Shown in pieces: positions 1 to 8,198 of a stretch of DNA of 39,132 bases (positions are counted from its first letter, which is position 1; each line of letters begins with the position of its first letter). Position numbers and translations under genes: made by a program. Source of the stretch: Ga0077536 sp043744805 (lineage in GTDB: Bacteria; Pseudomonadota; Gammaproteobacteria; Ga0077536). The stretch is taken from positions 1 through 39,132 of the forward strand of contig JAYTTZ010000019.1 of assembly GCA_043744805.1 (NCBI GenBank), in the 5' to 3' direction. The notes beneath the pieces are model-generated. The model had not been told where the DNA came from and searched no databases. It worked only from the letters and a program-made list of their open reading frames with translations.

Positions 1-32
1 GACGTCCTTGAAAGCCCCCGGAGCATGCCCAG

Positions 33-515
33 ATGCCAGTCCCCCACGCCGCCGAGACCCTGGCCCTCACCCTGAACGTCATTGGCCGAATCACCACGGA
101 GGTGCCGGACGACGAGATTCCACGGCGTCGGCGCAACCTCCTGAGCCTCATCGAAATCGATCCCTGCTATGCCGAGGCACTGACCGGCATCGAGATGTAC
201 TCGCAGATCATCGTGCTGTTCTGGATGCATCGCGCCCCACCGCTGTCGGCCTTGCGGATCCACCCGCGCGGCAACCCGGACCTGCCCCTGACCGGCGTGC
301 TGGCTTCACGCGGACGGGCGCATCCCAATCCCATCGGACTTGCCGTGGTGGATTTGCTGGGCCGCGACGGCAATTCCCTCAGCGTGCGCCGGCTCGATGC
401 CTTCGACGGCACGCCCGTCATCGACATCAAACCCTACGACCATTACGACGTTTATCCGGATCCCCGGGTACCCGAGTGGTTCCGGGCGCGACTCGGCCCC
501 GTATCCAGTGCATGA
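33..515 (+). CDS. trmO: TrmO-type tRNA m6t6A37 methyltransferase (TsaA/UPF0066 family)
   Basis: The family methylates N6 of threonylcarbamoyl-A37 in tRNAs reading ACY codons, using S-adenosylmethionine. The 160-residue protein shows the beta-barrel family signature: SRGRAHPNPIGL at about residues 92-103 and LDAFDGTPVIDIKPY near 121-135, equivalent to the TRS.RPNPIG and DGTPVVDIKPY blocks of E. coli TrmO. It is shorter than E. coli TrmO (about 235 residues) because it lacks the C-terminal extension, as in many single-domain members. The ATG at 33 has GGAG about 9 bases upstream. The family call is strong. The exact tRNA activity is inferred, since some UPF0066 proteins are uncharacterised. Confidence 0.85.
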   Translation: MPVPHAAETLALTLNVIGRITTEVPDDEIPRRRRNLLSLIEIDPCYAEALTGIEMYSQIIVLFWMHRAPPLSALRIHPRGNPDLPLTGVLASRGRAHPNPIGLAVVDLLGRDGNSLSVRRLDAFDGTPVIDIKPYDHYDVYPDPRVPEWFRARLGPVSSA

Positions 516-576
516 CGGCAGCTTTCGCACTGCGGTAAATTAGTCCGGATTTCACCGATAACACGGCCCCTGCACC

Positions 577-1080
577 ATGCGCTCCAAATCCTTTCCCGTC
601 CTGGTGGTGTTTGCGACCTTGCTCACCGCCATGCAGGCCGCGACGGCTGAAGGCATGGGCGCGTGGCGCAGCCGCTGCGAGGAAACCCGCGGCAAGGTCA
701 TGGGCGGCTGTTTCATCTACCAGGATCTGGTGTTGCGCGAAGGTGGCCAGCGCGTCCTGCAGTTTGCCGCCGGCTACGCCGAATCCACCCCCGACCCCAT
801 CGCCCTCATCAGCCTGCCGCTGGGTATTTCGCTGCCGCCGGGCATCCTGCTCAAGGTGGATAACGGCAAGGCCATCCCGGTGATGGTGGAGCGCTGTGAA
901 CCCACGGGCTGCCGCGCGGGCCTGAAGCTCGAGGCTCCGCTGATGCGCGAGTTGCGCGATGGCCGCCAGCTCACCGTCAGCTTCCGCGACGCCGAGCGCA
1001 AACCCATCGAAGTCTCGCTCGCGCTCGGCGGCTTTTCGGCCGGGCTCGAAGCCCTCAAGGCGAAGTCACGCGCGCCTTGA
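577..1080 (+). CDS. Secreted invasion-associated locus B (IalB)-like protein
   Basis: A 167-residue protein with an N-terminal signal peptide (basic start, then a hydrophobic stretch to about residue 24 ending ATA-E), so it is probably periplasmic. The mature part has the IalB pattern: W-x3-C near the start, a second Cys in GGCFIYQDL, then a paired-Cys segment VERCEPTGCRAGL near residues 107-119 and an amphipathic tail. The family is widespread in proteobacteria and named from Bartonella, but its biochemical role is not settled, and the name does not imply virulence here. The last 26 bases overlap the convergent DUF192 gene. Confidence 0.75.
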   Translation: MRSKSFPVLVVFATLLTAMQAATAEGMGAWRSRCEETRGKVMGGCFIYQDLVLREGGQRVLQFAAGYAESTPDPIALISLPLGISLPPGILLKVDNGKAIPVMVERCEPTGCRAGLKLEAPLMRELRDGRQLTVSFRDAERKPIEVSLALGGFSAGLEALKAKSRAP

Positions 1081-1510
1081 GCGGCAACGCAAGCCGTGCG
1101 CCGGGCGCGAGTCCTCGCCTGGCCGCTTCCCCTGCATTCAACTCAATGACGTAACGCGCCGGTACCGGCGTCGGCAGGAAGGTTTCCGACAGCGGCGTGG
1201 TGCGTTCGATCACGTGCACCACTTCGCCACTCGCCGTGACGAACACCAGGTCGAGCGGGAAGAGCGTGTCCTTCATCCACATCACGAGGTTCCCGTCCTG
1301 TTCGAAGTCGAACAGCATGGCGTGTCCGGTGGCCATCGCGCGTCGTCCCATCAGGCCCCTGAGCCGTTCGGCTGGCGTGATCGCAAGCTCCACCGCCAAG
1401 GTCACCTGCGTGCCGTCGAGCGCCCGCAGCGCCACGGGCACGGTGTCAGCGGCCGCCGCGGGCGACGCCAGCCAGCCGATGTGCAAGGCGACGGCGATGG
1501 CCTTGTTCAT
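1055..1510 (-). CDS. DUF192 family exported protein
   Basis: A 151-residue protein with a signal peptide (cleavage near ASPAAAADT, about residue 22) followed by a DUF192 domain. The family hallmarks are visible: ERLRGLMGRRAM near residues 48-59, MLFDFEQDG, MWMKDTLFPLDLVFV near 78-92, and a C-terminal VIELNAG segment. DUF192 proteins are small single-domain beta proteins of unknown biochemical function, often secreted. The start codon overlaps the photolyase stop (ATGA), so it is probably translated from the phrB message. Its 3' end overlaps the convergent IalB-like gene by 26 bases. Confidence 0.85.
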   Translation of the reverse strand: MNKAIAVALHIGWLASPAAAADTVPVALRALDGTQVTLAVELAITPAERLRGLMGRRAMATGHAMLFDFEQDGNLVMWMKDTLFPLDLVFVTASGEVVHVIERTTPLSETFLPTPVPARYVIELNAGEAARRGLAPGARLALPLKARVTSP

Positions 1511-2940
1511 GCCTTCGACCTTGCGAGCCTCGCCAGCGCTGCGTCGCGCGCAAGCGCGTGGTCGAGCAGCGGGCGTGGATAGTCACGATCGAGGGTGATC
1601 CCGGCCGTCTGCAGCACCAGCGGCGCCGCCACTGCAGGCGCGTGGCGGTCCGCCGGTGCAAGGCCCGCGAGCGCCGGCAGCCAGCGCGCGATGTAATTGC
1701 CGCCGGGGTCAAACTTACGGCTTTGCAAGGTGGGATTGAACACGCGGAAGTAAGGTGCGGCGTCGGCTCCGCAGCCGGCGACCCACTGCCAACCCAGCGT
1801 GTTGTTGGCGAGGTTGGCGTCGACCAGCGTGTCCCAGAACCACGCCGCGCCCTGCCGCCAGTCGAGGCCGAGATCCTTGACCAGGAAGGACGCCACCACC
1901 ATGCGTACCCGGTTGTGCATCCAGCCCGTCGCCCACAGTTCGCGCATGCCCGCATCGACGAGGGGAAAGCCCGTCATGCCGTGACACCAGCGCCGGTAGC
2001 CCCCGGCGTCTTCGCGCCACGGGAAGTCCGCGAACTCCGGCCGCAGCGGTACGTCGGTGGTGGCCGGGAAATGCCACAGCAGGTGGTGCGCGAAGTCACG
2101 CCACGCGAGTTGGCGCAGCCACGCGAGCGCCTGGTCGGAAGGCTCGAGGCTGCCGCCGCCCGCAGCGCGCTGGTGAACCGCATGCCAAAGCTGTCGCGGC
2201 GACACCTGACCCCACTGCAGGTAGGGAGAAAGCCTCGACACGCCCTCCTCGCCCGGCAAATCGCGCGCCGTCGAATACGCCTCGAGTGCTGTGTCCAGGA
2301 AGCGATCAACCAGCGCCCACGCGCCCGCTTCACCCTGCGGCCAGTGCCGTCGCACGCCGTGGTGCCAGGGATGCGCCGGCAGTAACTGCAAGTCATTGAG
2401 CGCGAGGGACGCTGGCCAGGCCGGCGGCGCCAGCAAGCGCGCGGGGGCGGGGCAAGGTGTGGCGTGTCGCTCGCGCAGCTGCGCGTGGAGTTGTCGCCAG
2501 AAAGGCGTGAACACGCGATAGGGCCCGCCGGTCACCGTCCTGAGGTCCATCGGGTGGGTGAGCAAGGAACCGTTGGCCACGTGCACTTCGAGGTCGGCGC
2601 CGATGGACGCTTTGATTTCCTCATCGAGCGCGCGACCAGCAGGCTCGACCCGCAGGTTGTAGGCCAGGGCAGTGGCCTGCGTGCTCGCAGCTACTGCGCG
2701 CAGCACCGCCAGCGGTTCGCCGGCGCGGAGGATGAGTCGGGAGCCGAGCGCCGCGAGATCCCGCGCCAGCGCGTCGAGGCTGTCGTGCAGGAAGGCGCGG
2801 CTCGCGGCACCAGGCGCCCACGGGCCCTCGGGTTCAAGGATGAAGAGGGGCACCACGGGCGCGCCGCGCGCGGCGGCGAAATGTAAGGCCGGCTGATCGG
2901 CCAGGCGCAGGTCGTGGCGCAGCCACACCAGGGTTGTCAC
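1507..2940 (-). CDS. phrB: Deoxyribodipyrimidine photolyase (class I CPD photolyase)
   Basis: The enzyme repairs UV-induced cyclobutane pyrimidine dimers with blue light, using FADH- and an antenna cofactor. The 477-residue length matches class I enzymes. The N-terminal alpha/beta antenna domain opens with LVWLRHDLRLADQPAL. The FAD-binding helical domain shows SRLSPYLQWGQVSPRQLW near residues 235-252, DAGMRELWATGWMHNRVRM near 330-348, and the flavin-contact block DTLVDANLANNTLGWQW with the Asp and Asn residues and the Trp positions expected for electron transfer. It ends in FNPTLQSRKFDPGGNYIARW. The gene reads divergently from the SRPBCC gene, and DUF192 is coupled downstream. Confidence 0.95.
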   Translation of the reverse strand: MTTLVWLRHDLRLADQPALHFAAARGAPVVPLFILEPEGPWAPGAASRAFLHDSLDALARDLAALGSRLILRAGEPLAVLRAVAASTQATALAYNLRVEPAGRALDEEIKASIGADLEVHVANGSLLTHPMDLRTVTGGPYRVFTPFWRQLHAQLRERHATPCPAPARLLAPPAWPASLALNDLQLLPAHPWHHGVRRHWPQGEAGAWALVDRFLDTALEAYSTARDLPGEEGVSRLSPYLQWGQVSPRQLWHAVHQRAAGGGSLEPSDQALAWLRQLAWRDFAHHLLWHFPATTDVPLRPEFADFPWREDAGGYRRWCHGMTGFPLVDAGMRELWATGWMHNRVRMVVASFLVKDLGLDWRQGAAWFWDTLVDANLANNTLGWQWVAGCGADAAPYFRVFNPTLQSRKFDPGGNYIARWLPALAGLAPADRHAPAVAAPLVLQTAGITLDRDYPRPLLDHALARDAALARLARSKA

Positions 2941-3062
2941 GTTGCACGCTCCTCTTGCTGATTACGGCTGTCCTACGCTGTTGCCTGCCTGATCGGGGCA
3001 GTACCATGCGCCCTCCAGCCATGACTCGATGGACTCGTCCACTTAATCCCGAGGAGTTTTGC

Positions 3063-3593
3063 ATGTCACGTCGTTTACTGCTCGCACTGTGCTGCGTGCT
3101 GCCGCTCGCCGCCGCCGCCCACGGCCCGTCCCGCCAGAAAGTTGAACTCGACACCACCGTCAAGGCACCAGCCGCCAAGGTGTGGGCCCTGATCGCCGAT
3201 TTCTGCTCGATCGAAAAATGGCACCCCGGCGTAGCCAGATGCGAAGGCACCGGTGGCAACAGCGTGGGCGCCGTGCGCAAGCTCCACGTTGGCAAGGTGG
3301 ATGGCCCGGTCATCGTGGAACAACTGATGATCCACGATCCGGAAAAGCGGATGTACAAGTACAAGATCACCGAGACCGACGTCAGCGTCCTGCCCGTCGC
3401 GACCTACGCTTCGTTCCTGAGCGTGGCCGACCACGGCGACGGCACCTCGAAGGTCACGTGGAAAGGCGCCTTCTACCGATCCTGGGGCAAGTTCAATCCG
3501 CCTGCCGACCAGAACGACGAAGCCGCGGTCAAGGCGGTGACCGGCACCTATCAGGCCGGCCTCGACAACATCAAGAAGCTTGCCGAGAAGTGA
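3063..3593 (+). CDS. Secreted SRPBCC (polyketide cyclase/dehydrase-like) protein
   Basis: A 176-residue exported protein: the signal peptide MSRRLLLALCCVLPLAAAAHG is followed by a START-like SRPBCC fold. Typical features are VELDTTVKAPAAKVWALIADF, the W of IEKWHPGV, the mid-strand VGAVRKL and a long C-terminal helix ending YQAGLDNIKKL. The fold binds hydrophobic ligands, and the ligand here is unknown. The ATG at 3063 is chosen because GAGGAG lies at 3051-3056 and a signal peptide follows directly. An in-frame ATG at 2934 would bury the signal peptide 43 residues in. The stop overlaps the GTG start of the beta-propeller gene (GTGA), which suggests co-translation and perhaps a joint periplasmic role. 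Confidence 0.85.
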   Translation: MSRRLLLALCCVLPLAAAAHGPSRQKVELDTTVKAPAAKVWALIADFCSIEKWHPGVARCEGTGGNSVGAVRKLHVGKVDGPVIVEQLMIHDPEKRMYKYKITETDVSVLPVATYASFLSVADHGDGTSKVTWKGAFYRSWGKFNPPADQNDEAAVKAVTGTYQAGLDNIKKLAEK

Positions 3594-4317
3594 ACCTCGG
3601 TCTGTCGGTAGGTCGCCTCCTGACCGTGACCTGCTGGCTGGTCGCCGCAAGCACCCACGCGGCGCCTTTGGCCTTCGTGACCAACCAGGGTCCTGACCCC
3701 GTATCAGTGCTGGATCTCGCCAGTGGTGAACCCCGCGCGATGGTGCCCGTCGGCAAGGATCCCGCTGGGGTCGCGTTTGATCGCAAGGGTGGGCAGGTAT
3801 TCGTCAGCAATCCAGGTGGCGACAGTGTGTCCGTCATTTCGCTGTCGGCACCGCATACCGCCCGCACCTTTGCCACCGGCAAAAGTCCGCTTGGCATCGT
3901 GGTCAATCCGCGGCGGCCGCAACTCTACGTGGCGGATTTCTATTCCCGGCAGGTCGAGGTTTTCGACACCCGCGATCTCACCCGGAGCAGGATGCTCGAT
4001 GTCGGGAACACCCCGAGTGGGCTCGCCACCACGCCCGATGGTCGCTGGCTCGCAGTCGCGAATCGCGACGACGACGCGGTGGAACTGATCGATCTCGATG
4101 ACCACCAGCGCGTCGCGCTCATCAAGGTGGGCTCGCGACCATTCCAGTAGGTGACTACCCCGAGGGCATCGCCTATTCACCGTCGCGGGACCGCATCTAC
4201 GTGGCGAGTTGGTTGGACAACACGCTTTTCGAGATCAACCCCGCAAGCTTCAAGACTGAACGTCACTTCGCGTGTGGGGATGGGAGCCGGGCCTTTGGGA
4301 CTTTTCTTGCGGAATAA
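3590..4317 (+). pseudogene. YVTN/YncE-type beta-propeller protein, frameshifted
   Basis: Starts at a GTG that overlaps the SRPBCC stop, with a signal peptide (MNLGLSVGRLL... to about residue 24). Four blade-like repeats follow (PLAFVTNQ, GGQVFVSNPGGDSVSVI, RRPQLYVADFYSRQVEVFD, DGRWLAVANRDDDAVELID), typical of periplasmic YVTN propellers. The frame ends at TAG 4148-4150 after KVGSRPFQ. A different frame then continues with coherent propeller sequence (VGDYPEGIAYSPSRDRIYVA, SWLDNTLFEI) to TAA 4315-4317. Both frames give sensible blade motifs across 4125-4147, as expected if a deletion joined two blades out of frame. It may be a pseudogene, or a truncated product may be made. An assembly error is also possible. 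Confidence 0.7.
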
Positions 4318-5167
4318 GGCTGGGGCCAACGCTGCATAGTCCTGTCCGGAAATCCCGGAACATGGGGCGCCAACCGGTGCGTTCACGGGTGGTGCGCGCG
4401 GCGCAGCGGCGAGAGGCGCCGCCGCGTGGCGTGGGTATACCGCTGTAGGTGGGCGGTGCGCAGCCCAGGCTGGCGGCCAGGTAATCGTAGTAGGCCCGCC
4501 GCGTGACGGGCGTGCCGTCGCTGCCCAGTTCAACCGTGGCGGCAGCAGCGCCGAGGCAATGCACGAGCAGGTTGGCGGCATCGACGACATGGATGAGGTT
4601 GAGCCATCCGGTGGGATCGCCGTCGATCGGTGCGCCCGCGCGCAGCGCGCGCTCGCCAATGATCCTGCCCGGGCCGTAAAGGCCGGCGAGGCGCACGACC
4701 CGCCGGGCGGGGTGTTGGCCCCAAAGGGTTTCGATGGCAAGCAGCCGATTCTCGCGGTTGCCACCGCCGCCGGTGCAGGGCGTTTCCGCCGTGACCACCT
4801 GGCCCGCGTGATCGCCGTAAACGGCCGTGCTGGAACTCAGCAGGGCAAGGCCGAGGCTCGGCGAGGCGTCAAGCGCAGATTGGATTCGCTGCAGCGGTGC
4901 AAGCGTGCCACCGACCTCCTGGAGTGCCGAGGGCGTCAGGAGCACGAAGGCCTGGGTCGCTTGGGCTGCCAGGAGTGCGAGCGGCTCGGCCGAATCTTCC
5001 CCGGCCACGTCGAGCACCTGCACCACGTCCCCGAACTGGCCGCGCAACGCGGCTGCACGTTCCGGACTGCGGGTCGTCAACAGGAGCCGATGGCCGGCGC
5101 GCGCAAGGCGTGCGGCAAGGACCTGCCCGAGGTAACCGCAGCCCACCACCAGGCTGGTAGGCGTCAT
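4250..5167 (-). CDS. NAD(P)-dependent epimerase/dehydratase-like protein (extended SDR)
   Basis: About 305 residues. The Rossmann dinucleotide motif GCGYLG is at residues 9-14, followed by LLTTRSPERAAAL (cofactor selectivity region), LLSSSTAVYGDHAG with the catalytic-type Ser and the Y of STAVYGD, and RLAGLYGPGRI, as in COG0451 sugar-nucleotide epimerase relatives. The canonical YxxxK is replaced by a NRENRLLAIE segment, which is usual for this subgroup. The ATG at 5167 overlaps the hydrolase stop (ATGA). The family normally ends soon after FRDFRTGL (about position 4330). The remaining 25 or so residues run antisense into the propeller gene and look like read-through, so the 3' end may have been lost. 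Substrate unknown. Confidence 0.75.
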   Translation of the reverse strand: MTPTSLVVGCGYLGQVLAARLARAGHRLLLTTRSPERAAALRGQFGDVVQVLDVAGEDSAEPLALLAAQATQAFVLLTPSALQEVGGTLAPLQRIQSALDASPSLGLALLSSSTAVYGDHAGQVVTAETPCTGGGGNRENRLLAIETLWGQHPARRVVRLAGLYGPGRIIGERALRAGAPIDGDPTGWLNLIHVVDAANLLVHCLGAAAATVELGSDGTPVTRRAYYDYLAASLGCAPPTYSGIPTPRGGASRRCAARTTRERTGWRPMFRDFRTGLCSVGPSLIPQEKSQRPGSHPHTRSDVQS

Positions 5168-6039
5168 GCGTGGTGCGCGCGTTCGGCAGCGGCACGCACC
5201 AGCGCCGCCACTTCCGCTGGGCGCTCCCAATGCATCATGTGGCCAGCACCGGGCAGCACGTGGCAACTCGCTTGCGCGTAGTGGGCGGCGCAATCCGCCA
5301 TCGGATCCAGCCCCTTGAAGCGCCCTGCGAAATCAGAAACTTCGCCCGCCACCAGCACCACGGGTGCGGTCGTTGCCCGCCAGCAGGCGGCGGCTTCTTC
5401 ACGCCGGTAGAGCGTTGCGTTCACCGCCTTGTGCACGGGATCCATGCGCAGCCGCCACGCCCCCTCCGGCAGCGACCTGGCCCAGCGCGGCAGCACGCTT
5501 GCCAGCACTTCGGGAGCAGCGGCAGGCGCAAGGCGTTGGAGATGGTTGAGGAGCGTCGACTCGTCGACGAAATCACGCAGCTGCGGGGTTTCCTGCTGCT
5601 GGTCAAGCCAGCGGCGATAGCGATCGGGGGCGTCGGCAGGCTGGGTCGGTGGCATCCCGAAACCTTCCAGCAGCACCAGACTCGCTACGCGGCCGGGCCG
5701 CACACCGGCATAAATCCCGGCAACGTTACCCCCCATGCTGTGGCCGACCAGGGTGAATGGTCGCGAACCAACCGTGGCGTCAACGACGGCATCGAGGTCG
5801 CGCAGGTAGTCCGGGAACCAGTAGGGCCTGCCGCTCGCGCTGGACTCACCGAAACCGCGCAGATCGGGCGCGATCAGGCGGAAATCTCCTTCCAGGTGGG
5901 TGGCGACGGCTTCGAAGGTCGCGCCGCTGTCACCCCAACCGTGGACCAGCACGATAGCCGGGGAAGTGGGCTTGCCCCATTGCCAGACGGCAAGCGTGGC
6001 GTCGTCCAGGACGACTTCACTGCGGGCGGGACCTTGCAC
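5164..6039 (-). CDS. Alpha/beta hydrolase
   Basis: About 291 residues with an alpha/beta hydrolase fold. The oxyanion region HGWGDSG is at residues 33-39, LIAPDLRGFGES at 55-66, and the nucleophile elbow GHSMGG has Ser at about 101. The C-terminal GAGHMMHWERP supplies the catalytic His. The likely acid is in the VAGEVSDF stretch. This is typical of esterases, lipases and epoxide hydrolases, and no substrate can be read from sequence. No ATG fits. GTG at 6039 is the best conventional start, though a CTG at 6060 overlapping the stop of the GGDEF-EAL gene (CTGA) would give tighter coupling. It is transcribed with the signalling genes upstream and the epimerase downstream. Confidence 0.85.
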   Translation of the reverse strand: MQGPARSEVVLDDATLAVWQWGKPTSPAIVLVHGWGDSGATFEAVATHLEGDFRLIAPDLRGFGESSASGRPYWFPDYLRDLDAVVDATVGSRPFTLVGHSMGGNVAGIYAGVRPGRVASLVLLEGFGMPPTQPADAPDRYRRWLDQQQETPQLRDFVDESTLLNHLQRLAPAAAPEVLASVLPRWARSLPEGAWRLRMDPVHKAVNATLYRREEAAACWRATTAPVVLVAGEVSDFAGRFKGLDPMADCAAHYAQASCHVLPGAGHMMHWERPAEVAALVRAAAERAHHA

Positions 6040-6056
6040 GGTGCCGGCCAGGTCGA

Positions 6057-8198
6057 TCAGGAATGAAGGCTGCGCGCCAGCACGCCTTCGGCTGCACGGG
6101 CGTGTCCGTTGCGCATGTACTGGCTGACGTCGTCCTGGTGCAGCGGCTTGCTGAACCAGTAACCCTGCGCGGCCGGGCAGTGCATCTGCTGCAGGCGGGC
6201 GAGTTGCTCCGGCGTCTCGACGCCTTCGGCGACCACCTGCATGCCCAGCGTGTGGCCGAGGGAGACCAGCGCCTGGACGATTGCGAAACTGTCGCGGTGT
6301 TCGATCATCGTGGAGACGAAGGAACGATCGATCTTGAGCGTGTCGTAGCGGAACCGCTGCAGGTAGGTCAGCGACGCGCTGCCGGTGCCGAAGTCGTCGA
6401 CGTGGAGCTGGATGCCGAGATCGCGCAGGTCGGACAGCGCGCTCAGCACCAGGTCGCCATGGTCCATCACCACCCGCTCGGTGATTTCCAGGTGCACCGA
6501 GCAAGGGTCGACTTCGTAGTCCTCGAGCATCGCCGCCATGCGCTTGGCCATGTCGTTTGCCAGGAACATGCGGCCCGAGACGTTGATGCTCATCGCCAGC
6601 GGCGGCTCGATCTTGAACAGTCGCTGCCACTTGGCAAGTTGCTGGAGCGCGCGTTCGATGACCCACCAACCCACCGGCACCACGAGGCTCGTCTCTTCAA
6701 CGATATTGATGAACTCATCCGGCAGCACCAACCCGCGGGTGGGATGGCGCCAGCGAAGCAGCGCCTCGAAACCAAGCACGCGTTCGTTATCCTCGAGGTT
6801 GAGGATGGGCTGGTAATAGAGTTCGAGTTCGCTGCGGTCGAGCGCGCGACGGAGGTCGGTTTCCATGCGGTGCTGGAACATCGCCTGGTCGTGCATGGCG
6901 GTGTCGTAGACCGCGTAGGTGGCCTGGCCGGAGTTCTTGGCCCGGTACATCGCCACGTCGGCGTCCCGCAGCATGTCCTGCGGGCAACGGTAGCTCTCGC
7001 TGGCGAGCGCGATGCCGACGCTGGCCGAGGTATAGAGGCTATGCAGGTCGAACTCGAAGGCGCGGGCCAGGGCGTCCTGCAGGCGTTCGACCACGTACAC
7101 CGCGTCGGTCGGCCCGCAGATGTCGTTCAGCACGATGGCGAATTCATCGCTGCCGAGGCGCGCCAGCGTGTCCCCCGGCCGCAGGCAGGCCTGGACCCGC
7201 ATTGCCACCTGGTTCAGGAGTTCGTCGCCGCAGCCGCGGCCCCGGCTTTCATTGACCAGCTTGAAGCGGTCGAGGTCGAACAGCAGCACCGCGCAAAGCT
7301 TGGACGGGTCGCGGCGATAACGCCGCAGCGCGAGGCTGAGCCGGTCCAGGAACAGCAGGCGGTTGGGCAGCCCGGTCAGGGGATCGTGCATGGCTTCGTG
7401 CAGGAGTCGGGTTTCGGTCTGCTTGCGCCGGGTGATGTCCGTCATCGAGCCGGCCATGCGCCACGCGGCGCCAAGTTCGTCGCGAAGCGCGACGCCACGG
7501 GTCGACACCCAGCGCGTTTCGCCACCCTTGGTCACCATGCGGTATTCGCATTCGAAATAGGCGCAGCGGCCCTCAAGGTGCTGGTTCAGCGCTTCGTCGA
7601 AACGTTCGCGGTCGGCGGGGTCCACGCGCTCCAGCCACTCCGCCAGCCGGTCGGAAACGTCATCGTCCGCATAGCCGATGATGGCCTTCCAGCGCGGCGA
7701 GAAATACACCTCGCCGTCACGCATGTTCCAGTCCCAGATGCCATCGTTCGCACCACCCACGGCAAGCGCGTAGCGCTGCTCGCTTTCACGCAGCGCGCGT
7801 TCCGTGCGATGGCGCTCGATGGCATAGCGAATCGCGCGACCCAGCATCACCTCGTCCACTTCCCGCTTGATGAGGTAATCCTGGGCGCCTTCGCGCAATG
7901 CCTTCACCCCCAGTTCCGAGCTGGTCTGGTTGGTGAGGACGATGATCGGCGTGTTGGTGGCCGCTTCGTGCATGCGCTGGCAGACCTCGATGCCGGACCC
8001 GTCGGGCAGGTTGAGGTCCAGCAGGATGATGTCGAAGCGCCAGTCGCGCGCCCGCTCGACTGCCGGCGTCAACCGGTCGAAGTGCTCGATGACGAAACGC
8101 CAGCCGCTGATCCTGCGCAAGTGCCGGATCGCAAGCTTGGCCTCCGATTCGATGTCCTCGACCAGCAACAGGCGGCAGGTAATCGGTAACTCGCTCAT
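6057..8198 (-). CDS. Response regulator with PAS, GGDEF and EAL domains (c-di-GMP turnover)
   Basis: A 713-residue cytoplasmic protein. An N-terminal REC domain has phospho-acceptor Asp61 in LLDLNLPDGSG, Thr89 and Lys111. A PAS domain lies at about 140-260 (NDGIWDWNMRDGEVYFSPRW). The GGDEF domain (about 265-435) carries GSDEF at 349-353 and an inhibitory-site RxxD (R340, D343) five residues before it. The EAL domain (about 450-700) has FEALLRW, SINVSG, LEITERV, VDDFGTG, LKIDRSF and AEGVE, so the metal and catalytic residues of an active phosphodiesterase are all present. The cognate kinase is probably the upstream gene, whose stop overlaps this ATG. The usual GH in the diguanylate cyclase substrate region reads GR (SRGRGCGDEL), so net activity may favour c-di-GMP hydrolysis. 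That last point is inference. Confidence 0.93.
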   Translation of the reverse strand: MSELPITCRLLLVEDIESEAKLAIRHLRRISGWRFVIEHFDRLTPAVERARDWRFDIILLDLNLPDGSGIEVCQRMHEAATNTPIIVLTNQTSSELGVKALREGAQDYLIKREVDEVMLGRAIRYAIERHRTERALRESEQRYALAVGGANDGIWDWNMRDGEVYFSPRWKAIIGYADDDVSDRLAEWLERVDPADRERFDEALNQHLEGRCAYFECEYRMVTKGGETRWVSTRGVALRDELGAAWRMAGSMTDITRRKQTETRLLHEAMHDPLTGLPNRLLFLDRLSLALRRYRRDPSKLCAVLLFDLDRFKLVNESRGRGCGDELLNQVAMRVQACLRPGDTLARLGSDEFAIVLNDICGPTDAVYVVERLQDALARAFEFDLHSLYTSASVGIALASESYRCPQDMLRDADVAMYRAKNSGQATYAVYDTAMHDQAMFQHRMETDLRRALDRSELELYYQPILNLEDNERVLGFEALLRWRHPTRGLVLPDEFINIVEETSLVVPVGWWVIERALQQLAKWQRLFKIEPPLAMSINVSGRMFLANDMAKRMAAMLEDYEVDPCSVHLEITERVVMDHGDLVLSALSDLRDLGIQLHVDDFGTGSASLTYLQRFRYDTLKIDRSFVSTMIEHRDSFAIVQALVSLGHTLGMQVVAEGVETPEQLARLQQMHCPAAQGYWFSKPLHQDDVSQYMRNGHARAAEGVLARSLHS

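Noticed and set aside
5168..6669. Hydrolase frame extended to 501 codons
   Set aside because: The first 200 codons lie antisense-shifted within the GGDEF-EAL gene and contain only low-complexity Arg/Ala/Pro sequence. The fold begins near 6039.
6063..8189. Open frame of 708 codons antisense to the GGDEF-EAL gene
   Set aside because: High-GC codon bias leaves the opposite strand open. The translation shows no family motif and the sense strand is a textbook signalling protein.
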